From Sitta carolinensis (Eukaryota; Chordata; Aves; Passeriformes; Sittidae): 64,000 nt of DNA. The notes under the pieces are model-generated. The model made no database searches. It had not been told where the DNA came from and saw nothing but the letters and a program-made list of their open reading frames with translations. The stretch lies in contig CM063284.1 of assembly GCA_032173965.1 (NCBI GenBank), positions 105,648,410 to 105,712,409 on the forward strand. Direction: 5' to 3'. Shown here one piece after another: positions 13,285-25,956 of this stretch (its first letter is position 1; the number at the start of each line of letters is the position of its first letter). The translations under genes were made by a program, and so were the position numbers.

Positions 13285-15236
13285 AGGAACAGGCATCTTT
13301 CTGTAGCTGGATATGTGGGTGTTGGCTGGAAAATCTGTCATTCTAATTTAATTTTTTTTAAGTGGTTCATGCTCAAATATCAAAACACTGAGGGGCCATT
13401 ACTTGCATATTGCAGATTTATCAAGCAGCTGTTACATTAAAGTAATCTTACTCTGGTTACAGTATGCATTTGTCAAGGGCACAGGCTTGCATGATGATTC
13501 TGAATTCCTGTGGAATTTAACTGAGCAACAGCTGGTCTGTAGGATGTGTAGATTTTAACAAGGTAATGTCTGTGTTTTGGCAAAGGACTTGTGTGACCTT
13601 CTGCTGAAGCTGTTCCAAAGTGCCTTCTTCCTCCATTCAAGTCTGTAGGGGTCCTGAAACAGTATTTGTGTGAAATTTCTCCATTCTCTCTTCTCCTCTT
13701 GATTTTATCACAGGTGAATTCTACAAAATTATTCAATAAGGTGTTAGGGGAAAAAATGAAGGAAATAAAAAGATCATCAAAACCACTAACTACAGCTTAG
13801 GATAGAAAGAATACTCTTTTGGGCTTCTAATTGTGTCAGATTCCTTTTCCCCACAGTTGTTGGTTGGGGGTTTTTTTCACTTGAGAGAGGTTTATGGTGC
13901 TGTGTCTGCCAGGATAACCGTGTCTCAGGGTTGAAGTTGTATTTCTCCCTGAGTTCCTAGAAGTGATGTTATCTTTTGTTCACTCAACAGTGTGGTCATT
14001 CCTGAGAGCATCTGTCACTTTAGGCATTGTAAGATGGATGAGCCTCAAGTGAACTGTTAGTTGAAGCAAATGGTAAAAATAAGAAAAGACATGGGGGTTG
14101 GGGGGCAGACAACAAGGAAGCACCTAAAAATCAAAAGTAAGCCAGACCATAGTGGAAGAAAGAGCCAAGATGAGGATCATGTTAGCAGATCTCACAGGTC
14201 CTGGTAATGAAGATCGGTGGCTGATGAATTCTGAAGAGATCTTCTGCATCTTGGCAAAAATGCTGTTGATTTGTTTCCTATTTAATTTCGCAAATAAGGG
14301 AGGATAAGAAGGAGATGACCTTAAGCTAAGATGAATTTTTTTTTTGTCACATTATGTTGTATGGTCAGGACAAATTAATGTTGCAGATAATCAGGAAAAG
14401 AGTTAACAATATTTAGTGTGTTATAAATATTGTGTGATAATCTGTCAGTTTTGAGTATAAAAACTAAAGCAGCACATCAGCAGTTTAGCTTTTGGAAAAA
14501 AAATGGAAACTTAAAGTTCATAGTTGATGGTATTTCAGAAGGTACTTAATATTTTTAAGAGAGGTAAGGTTCCCTACAGCATCTCTGATTTAGCTGGACT
14601 AATTGAATTAGACATTTTAGCAGAGAGAAAGTGGTGCAAAACCATATAAACCCCAAGAAAACTCCCTCAAATACACTGGCCAGCAGATCCATACCCCCCA
14701 CCCCCAAGCTGAGCAAAGGTCTGTGTTTGCAAAAGCAGCCGGCAAAGGACAAAAGGCACTTACAGCCCAGTGTGTGTCAAGGTTTGGGAAGGGTCCAGGA
14801 GGATCTTGGCTTGAAAAATTATTTTGTCACACTGTTGGCATTGGTCCATAAGGGGAAGCACTGGTTGAAAGGCGAAGAAATTAAGATGATTAGAAGCTTT
14901 AAAGCTTCACAAATGGTGGAGTATCTCTCTTCTCAATGGATGTAAATAATAGATGAAAGCCCGAGAGTGACAACAAAGGCTCAGGGCCTTTAAGAGAATG
15001 TGTGCAGCCTGAATAGAGGTCTGTGGCCTAGGGCCAAAGGTCTTAGCTTTGAGTGTAATTAGAAGAAAATACAAAAATGTCATTACTAGCAGGTGAAATG
15101 TTCAGCACGTGTCTGAAAAATAGCAATTTCAGAGCCAGGAGCTGTTGGAATTGGATTACTGACATTCTGCAATCGCTGAAGTCCGTGCAGAGCCCTACAG
15201 TTTGGTGGGGAGTTGGGTGTGCGTTATCCCTGCTGT

Positions 15237-15382
15237 CCATCCGCGCCGCCGGAGCCGCTGCCAGCCTGGCGGGATGCGCCGCTCTGCGGGCAGCACCGGT
15301 GGTCCCTGGCAATAGAGTTGTTTAGTTGTTTGCCTCTCTCCAGGACACAGCAATCCTGCCCGAAACCTTTCCCGAGCCAGAG
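15237..15382 (+). promoter_or_regulatory. Candidate CpG-rich promoter/first non-coding exon ending at a good donor
   Basis: A burst of about ten CpG in roughly 65 bases (15240-15302) stands out from an AT-rich, CpG-poor background. It is followed at 15382 by GCCAGAG and the donor GTGAGG at 15383. A pyrimidine-rich acceptor (TGCCTCTCTCCAG, AG at 15342-15343) lies just upstream, so the piece 15344-15382 could also be a 39-base internal exon. GREB1L needs at least one upstream 5' UTR exon, and this is a candidate. No transcript evidence is available here; no TATA box or Inr was identified. Confidence 0.3.
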
Positions 15383-16285
15383 GTGAGGGTTACAGCTGCT
15401 CTCTTAAACAGGCTGATTTTTAAAATTGAGAGGTGTTGGAGGAAGCTCTAAGGCTTTCAGTTTTATAACCTGGAGTTTGAATTCCGGGTGTGCAGCTGCG
15501 TTCTGGTTTTGCCAGTGGACCAGTGCCTGTAGTCCCAGCTTTAAGCCTCAAAATCCCGTTTGTGAGCACCAGGGAAAATTCCGTTAAGTCTTTTGGCAAA
15601 ATATGGTCTGTTGCTATTGAGAAACCAAGCCAGCTTGTCTGCCTGAGAAATTCTTGTCAAAGTCCACTCAATGATGACTTAATTTAAAGCTTTTCCTGAT
15701 GTTAATTGGTGTTCTGTACAGCCCTAGGTAATTCAGGAGTTATTCTTTTGCTTGCTGCTTGCTACACCATTTATTCCATTCCTTAGGGTATTTCAGGTGT
15801 ATTTTCTCTTAAAAAATACAATTTCTATTAGTAATGTTTTCACTTCAATATTTTTATGGAAAGCCAGATAGAAGAGCAGCCAGATAATTCTGATTCATTT
15901 TGAACAATGAGCAGTAGATAACTGCTCACGCATTTAGTTTGTTTCTTTATAAATAGTAAAAAGAATTACTTCTACATTATCATAGTTTTTTAAATGTTTT
16001 TGCAACAGTTAGTTTTATCATATTAATGTGATAAATCCCTAATCTTCATATAATTACTTCAGCGCCAAAAATGTGCAAATTCTAAGTTTGTACTTTTGGT
16101 AGAATATAGAGAAGCAATCAAACACTTTCAACAAGTATTCCTCTAAAGAAAAATGTGCTTTTTTGAGTCATTGGACCTCCTTTTTTTCACCCTACCAGGT
16201 TTCCACAGGAAGGGGTTTTTGTCTTGTTACAAACTATATGCTGGCATGAGTAATTCTGATTTTTTTCTCCCTTTTTATTTTTCAG
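15383..16285 (+). other. Unique sequence between two candidate 5' exons
   Basis: About 900 bases of AT-rich unique sequence. It would be an intron if the flanking candidate exons are real. Its 3' end has a strong pyrimidine tract (TTTTTTCTCCCTTTTTATTT then TTCAG). No other element is recognised. Confidence 0.4.
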
Positions 16286-16389
16286 GTGTTCAGGAGTTTT
16301 AAACAACGTTGCAGCAAGGCTTCACAAACTCTTAGCTGCATCCTTGAATCATGACTGCATTTCAAATAGGTTAGAAGGAATCTGAGAAG
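16286..16389 (+). other. Candidate 5' untranslated exon of GREB1L with a short upstream ORF
   Basis: A 104-base segment bounded by a strong pyrimidine tract and AG (16284-16285) and by the donor GAGAAG|GTACTG at 16390. It is on the same strand as GREB1L and upstream of the start-codon exon. It contains an ATG at 16351 with A at -3 that opens a seven-codon ORF (MTAFQIG, stop TAG 16372-16374). Such an upstream ORF would tend to lower translation of the main frame. This is inference from splice-site appearance only; decoy exons of this quality do occur in introns. Confidence 0.35.
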
Positions 16390-17273
16390 GTACTGTACTT
16401 GCCTTTCCTAATAGACAATACATCGTATGGTTGTGATCAGCATCTCTGCTTTTGATTCTACCGAATGCCTTTTAGGAGCAGAGTAGACTGTAAATAACAA
16501 TTTTATTTTTGCTTCAGGCATGTAAAATGTCCAAGTTTCTTAAAAAAAATTTTTAAATCCAGTTCGTATAATCAAAAAGCCTTCAACAGAGGGCTGATTT
16601 GTGCTTCCATTTTTTTCTTATATACCCACAATGAGGTCAACTTCATTATTTAATGACAGTTCTTTTGAAGCTGTAACAATCTTCTTCAGCTGTTTTACTT
16701 AGAGGCTCTGCAAATACCTAAGCAACTAGCTAAATATATGTTCTATGCACTTGGAGGGTGAATGTTTGTTTGTTTATTTGTTCTCTCAAAGGGTTTAAAA
16801 CAAATGGGAAGAAGAATGCAGATCTTTGTAATGATTGGGATAGATCTGTGCTTCCAGCTGAGATTCTCACACGTCTTTTTTTTCCTGACTTCTGAGAGGG
16901 GGGAGGCTCGCCTCGGTACACAATATTGGGCTCACATAGTTCCTCGTTGCATTTAAATAGCCAGCGTACCCAGAAGGCTGCAGATCTATTCCTGCTTTAT
17001 GACCTGTTGTAGCCCTGGGGCAAGGGCAGCCCTGAGCGCAGCAAGGGGGTCACGGCCACAGCCCCGCTCCTGAGTGGCGCCCGCCCGTGGGCTCCCAAAA
17101 CCTGCCTGCAGGGAACGCTTCGCTTGGCAACATCTGGAACGTGGCATAAATCTGGAAGAGGGGGGAACCTCTAGGATTTTGCTTATGCCAGGTGCTAGGA
17201 GGAAGCAACATTAGCCTTTTTGATGGGGGGGAGGCAGATTCTGTGGCCCTGAAGTTAGGCTAAACAATTGCAG

Positions 17274-17286
17274 AGGTCAAAGGACA
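17274..17286 (+). promoter_or_regulatory. Possible DR1 nuclear receptor element
   Basis: The sequence AGGTCA A AGGACA is a direct repeat of the nuclear receptor half-site with one-base spacing and one mismatch in the second half. DR1 sites bind RXR heterodimers, HNF4 and related receptors (established). Chance matches of this quality are expected in long introns, so function is unproven. Confidence 0.3.
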
Positions 17287-20198
17287 GCTGAGTGCGGTCA
17301 ATGAGACACCCTGGGGTGTATTTTGTTACTTAGTAAAAGGAGCAGCATCCTAAAACCCTAAAGGATTCTCTTGAAAATCTGTGTTGTGAAAAGGTTTTAT
17401 GAGTCCGATGGCAAAAAGTGCTGATTTAGCTAAGGAATGCTTGCTTTTGTCTAAATGAAAGGCTAATCCTTACCAAATGTTGGCAGCTATTATAGTGCAG
17501 TCAATGCAGGGCTGAAAGGACAGTTAGAGTAGAAGTGTACTTTGGGATCCCAAATGTTTATCATTTTAATGGTTCTGTAACTGAAAAGATTTCTGAAACT
17601 TTCACCCTTTATCCTGATATTTAAACCATGAACAAAATAGCTGAAAAAGTAATAAGTAACTCTTCACTTATGATTTAAAAAACTGTTCATAAGGGAGCTG
17701 TGCCTGCCTTTATTCCCTGGCAAATTTGCTTTAGATTTTCACAGTACTGCCTGGCTTAAAGTGTAACTTCCTTTAATCTGCTAACAATTATTAATTGGCT
17801 GAAAAATAAGGTGCGGGGTTTTCTTCTGGTCTTGAGTAATTTTTACTGTTCTTGTTTCAATGCTCGTGAGAAAAAAATAAGGAATAGGTTTGGGGTAATT
17901 AATTCCTGTAATTTGTTTAGAATTATCTTTCTTTAAAAGGACAGCTTATTAACTCTTAACATTTGTCATAGAAACAGATAAGAAATCAATGTCAGAGCCA
18001 AGACCTTGTAAATAACCCGAAAGGAAATGTAATAATGGCTGTCTTCACCACAGAGGTGGTGGGGGAAGGACTGGGCATGTGGCAGAAAAGGTTCAGTGCT
18101 TTTTGTTTTCCTTTGGAAGGGGGGGCTGATGCAAGGCACGACCCGGGGGCCTCTGACTCGCTGGCCCTACTGTCTTACACAAACACTCATGGTTGTATTA
18201 GGAAGCAAAAGGTACTTGGGAGCCAGTAGTGGTGGCGTTTTTATAGTGACCAGCCTGGAGTTTTGTTGTGATCTTCAGAAGCACTCTATAAGAAGAGTGA
18301 AAAAGAATAAACTGCAGAATTTTCAAGATGGGGGGAAAGTGAACAAAGAAGTTGGTTTGGTTTATTTTTGAAAGAAACCTCCTTGCAAAATACAGCTCTT
18401 CGTGGAGTTTAATTTTTAAACTCTTCAGAAGTACTCCATAGAGATGCTTGGCATTGATTTATGTCAAGGTTAAGGCACCTTTAAACAAATAAAGTTGGGA
18501 ATGGATAAACCTACTAAAATACAAATCGCCTATTAAACACAGAAGATGTTTGTATAGCATTCAGGTTGCCACAAAACTGACACATGTCCTGAAATTCTCC
18601 TGATAACCCCTTCTAAACTCATCAGGAAATGATGGCATGTGTTTGAGGGGTACACAAGGGAGCAGCCAGAGAGGATAGAGATGGAAGGTCAGGCCTTAGC
18701 TTTGACTTTCTAGGCTGCAGCTTCATGCTTTTGCAATAGGGTGATAGCAGATGAAGAAAGGATTAAGTGATTTATTTATCAATGAGATTGTTCTGGCTTT
18801 TGCTGTAGGAATTCAATGAGAGGTCTGAGACTATTTTCAGCTTTATCCCTACAGACAATAACTATCACATTTTACATATCTATCTATGTGGAATTAGGTG
18901 CTATATCTGTATAATTAAACTGCGTAGAAGAGTACATATTTGAGCTGTAATGCCTAATTTTGTTTGTAACTTCAGAATTTAACTACTCAGAGTATGTAAA
19001 ATAGGTTTAGATGTGTTACTATATTTCTCATCTACTGGAGAAAATTTTTCTGTGTTTTTAAGCTGTTTATTTATCAGGTGTTTGGGGTTTTTAATTTTTT
19101 TAAGCAGATTTTAGTTCACAGTGAGAATGTTACGCATAGTATTTATATTTTACTGTGGCAATAGTCACAGAAAAATATTTTGAGCACCACTGTCTAGAGT
19201 GTCAGGATTTACTGGAAGTTTTACATGCATGCCATCAAGAATGCATAGAATCTGTAAATATTCTGTGTTGCTGACTCATTAAACCATAATAGCAGCTTTG
19301 GGAATCAAGATTGCCTGTGCTAGCATGTTTATGTTGCACGTAAATTAAATCCAGCCTGTAAACATCATTACGATTTTGGGGAGAAAAGGAGAGAAGCACA
19401 TCTAATGCCTCCAAAAAGTCAAATATTTTATTTTAATTTTTCTTCATGTAGGACATAGCTGCATGTCCCCTCCCCCCACCCCCCACCCCCAAGTTTATTA
19501 TAGTGGCTGATGAGTTGCATCACAGTACAATATTAGCATTAGAAGTTGAAAATTATTTCCTTCTCCTATTAAGTGTTAATAGTATGTGATTTGAATTTTT
19601 TAATTTCTGTTTCAAGTAAAGATAAAGGTGGAGTTTTTTTCCGGACCTAAATGGCATTATATAAATGCAATTTGTAGATGTTTATCCACAAATAACTTTT
19701 GAGATTCCTAAGTATCTAGAAAAGGTAGCTTGAATGTCAAAACTCTTCTTTTTTAGTCATATCTCTGGATATGGTGTTCAAGTGTTGTTCTGTTTCTTGC
19801 AAATTTCATCCTAACTAAAATCTGGGATATTGCAGATGGACAAACAGTGATGTTCATCTTTGATCTCAAACTGGGTTGCCTCTGGTAATTTTAGAGATTC
19901 TGGACAGAACTTTGTTTATTTTACAGAAGAATTTGTGGTATTCTGTGGAGGGGAGAAAGTAGACTCAGCTTTGACACACGACCAACACATGCTGTGGAAA
20001 AGGAAAAGGAAGAACTCTACAAAGCACATCTGCACTTGGATGTTCATTTCTAGTAAAATTACCTGTGAGAAATTTGGACACAGTTTCCCACCAGCAGGGA
20101 AGTTGCAAAAAGTGTCTGAATGATATTAAATTGACATTACTTGTAGATTCAAGCTGATTGTTATGGTTTTGACCTATAGAGGGTTTTCTTGTCCATTT

Positions 20199-20203
<5 letters not shown>

Positions 20204-20245
<42 letters not shown>
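20204..20245. repeat. Poly(T) run of 42
   Basis: The longest uninterrupted homopolymer in the window. No adjoining retroelement body is seen. Confidence 0.97.
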
Positions 20246-20247
<2 letters not shown>

Positions 20248-20956
20248 ATAGAAATGGCCATGAAAGCAGCTGGCTTTGCTGTGTTGGTCTTTTCTCTGCC
20301 TTGTGGGCTAAAAGTGACTGCAGAAATGTGCCTCTCTATCTAGGGACTACATGGGAGCTTCAGATAAGAAAAATCTTGTTTGTTCCTTTCTAAAATGTAA
20401 TTTGAGTCCAAAAGAGCAGAAGCATGATCATTTTGACTTAGTTGAAAATGGTACTTTTGGAAGAGCTGTGCAGGTACCTGCTCTGAGGGAACTTGACAAA
20501 CATTTTGACACAAGGCTCTGTGAAAGAAGAGGGACTCGTTTCTACCTTTGCTGGTTCCTTTTTAGGGATAACTAAGCTTTGTAAAACAAAGCAGAATCTA
20601 GTTCAGGCTTGCCTGTTTTCAAACTGGACTCCAGAGAGAAAAACAGTCTTTTTTCAGAGGATGTGAGGAACCAACAACTTACCTAACCTTCTATCCAAGT
20701 GCATTAGGGAAAGCTAGTTTAATTACTTAAGGCTGACTTTATTTCTTCTTGATTAAATTTTATTTCTTAATCCATAAATCTGTGTTAGGGATTCTTTTAA
20801 TAATCTATCTGAAAAGGGAGAGGAACAAAACTTGATGGTGTTTTTGGCAGAATAACGTGCTTTACCAAGTGAAGGAGAAGGGCGAAATTCCATGTGTGAG
20901 TCACTTGGATGCAGGGTGTTTGTACAGAGTCATAGACATGTTCTGGCTGCAAAGAC

Positions 20957-20987
20957 TTTTTTCTTTTTCTTTTTTTTTTTTTTTTTT
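20957..20987. repeat. T-rich run interrupted by C
   Basis: About 31 bases of T with two single C interruptions, ending in 18 consecutive T (20970-20987). Confidence 0.93.
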
Positions 20988-22883
20988 AAATTGGTAACCC
21001 TGAAATTACTTTCATGTTGCATATATGAAGAAGTGCCATACTACATCTCCAGCTCTGCCAGCTTCAGGGGGGAAAGAAGTTTGCTTGCAGCAAAGGAAAG
21101 GTTGAAGTCAACAAAGTTTTACTCCAGTGCTTTATTTTTAGCCTCTTGCAGCTGTCAGAAACCAGAACATGTATAAGATAAGATGAATAATATGGAAAAA
21201 ACAAATATTAAGTGAATATTTGTGAAGAATTGGGTAATCTTTGTTTGGAAAGTTTTAAGAGCCAGCGTAATCTGTATTACCATTATGCCTATTATTCAGA
21301 AAGTTTTATTTTTATTAGTGTCAGTTTGTATGTGTTTCGAGAACTGAGAACTTTCAGAACCATTAATGTCTCTACAAAATGAATAGCAATTTGTTTATAT
21401 TGCTTGGCAATAAAAATATCTTTGCCTCTCTTATTTAGCAGCACTTTCACATGAGAAAACTTTAAAAACAAAAAAGAAAAGAACATGGGAAAACCACTTT
21501 TATTGTAGATATACATATCTAAAATTATGTTTATTAAAGATTTTCTTTTTAATGCTGTACAATCTGATGTTGAGGTGTGTCAGGATGGATTACATTTTAG
21601 CTTCTATTTTCTGTATCTTAATAGTGATTTTTTGTGGTTTTCCTATTAAGTAATGTTATCTTGGTGAGCAGTCTTTAAAAATGTCAAGTATAAGTTCCTA
21701 TACAAATGGTACCTTCTGCCTACTATTAATAATTAGCATAAGCTGTGATGTTTGAAACTTAAGATTTTGCAGCCTAGTGGCCTAAGGATTTGCAATAATT
21801 TACATACATAAATGTATAATATATGAAGGTATGCTAAGCCATAATGCACAGTCCTACTCCATAGTCCTATTGAAGGCAACACGAGGCAGGTGAATGTATA
21901 CTTACAGTACTGAGTTCTGAAAGCAGATCAGGAGAACTGGTGTAGAGAGAGCTTGCAGGAAAAAAAAAGAAACACAAACAAACTGAACAAACTCAGTGGC
22001 TGGAAATTACTTCAATATCATTGGCTTCATGTGGTGGTCTTTTTAGTCCAGTTGTGTTGAAGAGTTGGTCACAAATTAACTGATAATGCATTCAAAGTAT
22101 ACCTGAGATTGTAGGTGAAGTGATCAGCTTCCAACTGTCCAGTCCTAAAATGATTAATAAATGATCATCCCTTTCATTTTCACGAGCAATACCAGCTGAG
22201 ATGCCATTGTGATTGCTTCTTTTTATGGCATTACTTGGCTCTTGTAAAACGTTGGTGATTTTGCCTTTCAGTTTCTCATGATAGAATCAACTGGAAAAAA
22301 AATCTCAAACGAAAACATAATTCATAAAAGTCAGCAATTAGTGATAATTACCAGCATTAAAACGGGTGACAAACACAGAGTTTTGTTTATGTAGAAAGAC
22401 CATTTACTGAGCTTCTCAGTTATGGAATATTTATTTTTTTTTAATGGTGGAATATTAGACAGCGTTCTGTTGAAATGAACATTAAATCTTCATTAGAAAC
22501 AAAGCTTTAAACTAACTGGTGCATCTGAGAAGATAGAATACTTCAAAGATTTTTGTAAACTACATAAATATTAGGTTTTATATCTCTAATGCTTCTGAAT
22601 AGTTTGTGTTAATTGGTAATTACTAAATATAGTGTTAGTTAATAACTTCCAATAAGATCTGTGTATTAACAGAATATATGTTGTTAGCGAATGACTTGAA
22701 TATTTATGTATACAAAAAGTATATAAAAATAATGAAGTTTCCATTAAAATATATTGGCTTTGGGAACAGTTACTGATTTTGAATACATTATTTGAGGAAC
22801 AAATTTATGCTTATTTTATTATGTTAATTGCTTGCATACTACATGAATTTTATCTGCTGTGTTAAGAGTGGTAGCTAAATGAG

Positions 22884-23745
22884 TTCATAAAATCATTATA
22901 TGGGTTGAATTGGAAGGGACCTTCAAGACCATCTAGTTTCAACCCCAGTGCCTCACCACCCTCACAGTGAAGAATTCCTTCCTAATACTTACTGTAAATC
23001 TATCTTCTGTCAGCTTAAAGCCATTTCCCCTTGTTCTGTCACTCCTTTCCCTTTTCAAAAGTGCCTTTCCAGCTTTCTCCTAGGCACTGGAGGTCGGCCT
23101 GGAGCTTTCTTTTCTCCAGGCTGAACAGCCTCGACTTTCACAGCCTTTTCTCACAGAAGAGGTGCTCCAGCCCTCTAATCATATTCGTGGCACTCCTCTG
23201 GACCTGCTCCAGCAGGCTTACATCATTCTTAGTATGATGGAGACCCCAGAGCTGGGTGCAGCCCTGCAGGTGGAGTCTCACCAGAGCAGAGGGGCAGGAT
23301 CACCTCCCTTGGCCTGCTGGCCACACTGCCTTTGATGGAGCTCAGGATGTGGTTGGCCTTCTGGGCTGCAAGTGCACCTGGCTCTGGGTCATGTTGCTCT
23401 TCTTGTCAACCAACACCCCTGAGTCCTCTCCTCGGGGCTGCTTGCAATCCATTCCCATCCAGCCTGTGTTAATGCCTGGGGTTGTCCCAACCCAGGACCT
23501 TCTTGAAGTTTTCATGGGACCACCTCTCAACCCTCTGAGGTCCCTCTGCATGAGATCCCTTCCCACTGTGCTAATCTCATTGTAGAGGATTACCAAATTT
23601 TCTGGCATGATTTGTCCTTAGTGAAGCCCTGTTGGTTGTCACCAGTCACCTCCTTGTTTTCCATGTGCCTTAGCATAGTTTCCAGGAGGATCTGCCCCAT
23701 GATCTTGCTGGGCACAGAGGTGATTGAAACACATAACTGCCTGAC
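22884..23745 (-). mobile_element. CR1 LINE fragment (3' end and part of ORF2, minus strand)
   Basis: Read on the minus strand, this shows the CR1 3' terminus (GGTCCCTTCCAATTCAACCC at the + strand left end). Further in are the AGGCTGTTCAGCCTGGAGAA segment, the GCAGCCCAGAAGGCCAACCA segment, and an ORF2-derived part around 23590-23740. Compared with the usual CR1 tail, about a hundred bases seem to be missing near 22950, where the text jumps from the TCAACCC motif straight to the GTGCCTCACCACCC motif. The element is old: it has many substitutions and no intact frame. Confidence 0.92.
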
Positions 23746-25912
23746 TGTGAGAACACGCCAGATTGTTAGAAGAATAAATTGTAATTCATATCTTCAACTA
23801 ACTGCAAAATCAAAATTACACAGCAAAAATATGCCTTGATCCTATAGCTAGGATTAAGCATCATTGCTGATTTGGTTGTATTGCACTGGCATTAATAATG
23901 TGGTTAACAGTCCTGTTGATTTAGGACAGTAAACATAAGTGGGGAGAGCTATGTATAAGCATGCATGTTTTAAGGAAGCAGGCTGAGGCTTTCAAAAGTG
24001 CTCTTTGGTGATTTATTTGTGCCAGACCTGCCATGACTATGCGAGCATATACTCCTTTTAAAATAAAGAAAGAAGTCTTTTAACAATACCTCAACTTCAA
24101 AATCAAAATCAATGTTTGTAGGTTGGTAACCTTTCTTTCCTGAAGGTTTTTCCATTGAAAGAGAAGTGTATCCCGTCTGTTAAGGGTGCATAGTAATGTT
24201 CCTTTTCCTATGTGTACTATGAAAAGTCCCTGCAGCATAAAAGGATTTGCTTCATATGCTACAAAATTATTTATAAAACCCTACAAAACCTCCACAGTAA
24301 CTTATCTGCTCATTTCATAACATCATTTGAAAGGACTCTAAAAGCTTTGCAGTCAGAGTAGGCTTAATCTACATAATTAACTCCTGAAAGCTTTTATATG
24401 TTTTTCTTATCTGCTTATTACATATGTTTTTTGATAGCTTCATGCACGTAAGTTCAACATAGTAACATCATCCTGCATCCAGGTGTTAATTTTACCTTTA
24501 GTATGTTTATTGTTTTGTGAGCTGTTCCTGAGGACTCTAGGAATAGTTTTGGGGTGGAAGGGATGGAGCAGTAAGGGCATAGCAGCCTCCATATTAAGAC
24601 CACTTGTGATTTGCTTTCTGTTTGATGTTGTGGGGAAACAGCTGCCCTCTTCCATCATCCTGCATGTGGCTCTGTAGTATAGGCATTTTTCTGTCCCTGT
24701 CCAAGGAATCACAGATAACTTGATGCAATACTCGGTACAGATAAGCATTAATTGAGCAATAAGCGAAATAACCTTGTCAGGAAACAATATGTGTTCTTGA
24801 TCCTTCTCATTAGTCTTACACAGTAGTGGCAACATTAGACTGAAAGATGAGACTCTAAAGGGTATTGGACGCAAACAGTATTCTCTTAAAAATAAAATGA
24901 AAAATTAAGATGAGAGGAAACTTCACTGTAAATAGGGTAAATCCAAACTAATAATTCATTTTTCTTGAAAGACATTGCAAATCAGTTATTTATCTGTCGC
25001 TTGCTACATAAGATTGTAAGCTCTTTTACAGTTGAGTTTGAATATCCCTAATGAAGAAGAAACAGGGTAAGAATCTCAAGACTTTGAAAAAACTGAAGAG
25101 GGAGAAAAGGGGTCTTACAGTGGTTATGAAGTAAGACTTCTACTCCACCTTAATATCTTGAGTCACACATAAGTCTTCCCCACTGGATGCTACAGCTGAT
25201 GCTGTACATAGACTTTTGACTTTGAAGTCTGCACTTTTAATGAGTGTGTATATTTGTTATTGTCATTATTACTTGGCATTCTTTCTGCCATATGCATGTT
25301 CAGGGTACATCCTACTGATGCTCTAATGGGAAAAAAATAATACTCCCAGGACATGACTAAGAATGATGTAAACAATCAAAAACACTAGCTGTACCTGAAA
25401 CAACCAGTTCAGTTATTTTGCAGCACAAATAGATGCCTGGTCTTTCTTTCCCTGAGATAACCCTTTGAGATACAGAAGCTCTGCTGGGCCTGGCAATGCC
25501 TTTGTGGAGGAACTTGCTTTCTTTTCCTTTGAAGAGAAACTTTTCTGTGGGGTAGGCCAGATCAGAAGCCAGATTGTGTGTTTTGGAGAACACAATTACA
25601 TTATTAGGTTAAACACAAAGTAAGGACTTGACAGAGCTGACTTAATGGAGGGTGTTTGCATCAGATTCATCATTCGCTATCAGGTAATTGTGAAATTGCT
25701 TTAAGCCATAACAACAACACTCACCCCCTCCCTCATTCTCCAGTTCGGTTCCTCTCCTTTAAAGTCTCTGGGGTCATGACCCACCTGGAGGCCAAATATG
25801 TGGTATCTGGTGTACTGAATGATCTGATTATATTTTTACTAGCAGAGCCTTCAACTCAATGTGCAGTTCTGGCTCCCAAGAGTTATTGAGTAATGATTCA
25901 CTTTTCAGAGGT

Positions 25913-25915
<3 letters not shown>

Positions 25916-25953
<38 letters not shown>
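25916..25953. repeat. Poly(T) run of 38
   Basis: An uninterrupted homopolymer on the + strand, with no adjoining retroelement body seen. Confidence 0.97.

Positions 25954-25956
<3 letters not shown>

Larger units (their letters stand above)
1..15236. other. Gene-free region upstream of GREB1L coding exons (left part)
   Basis: About 15 kb with no protein family that I recognise on either strand. The longest open frames (for example around 1729-2253) lack splice context, conserved motifs or coding-like repetition. The composition is AT-rich apart from a GC-richer block at about 1450-2580. Contents that can be named are short tandem repeats at 809-850 and 1977-2032, a 229-base direct duplication, and a poly(T) run at 13262-13284. 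The region is probably intronic or promoter-distal territory of GREB1L, but intergenic DNA cannot be excluded. Confidence 0.7.

Noticed and set aside
23256..23608. Open frames on both strands around 23.3-23.6 kb
   Set aside because: They lie within the decayed CR1 copy and are not intact ORF2.
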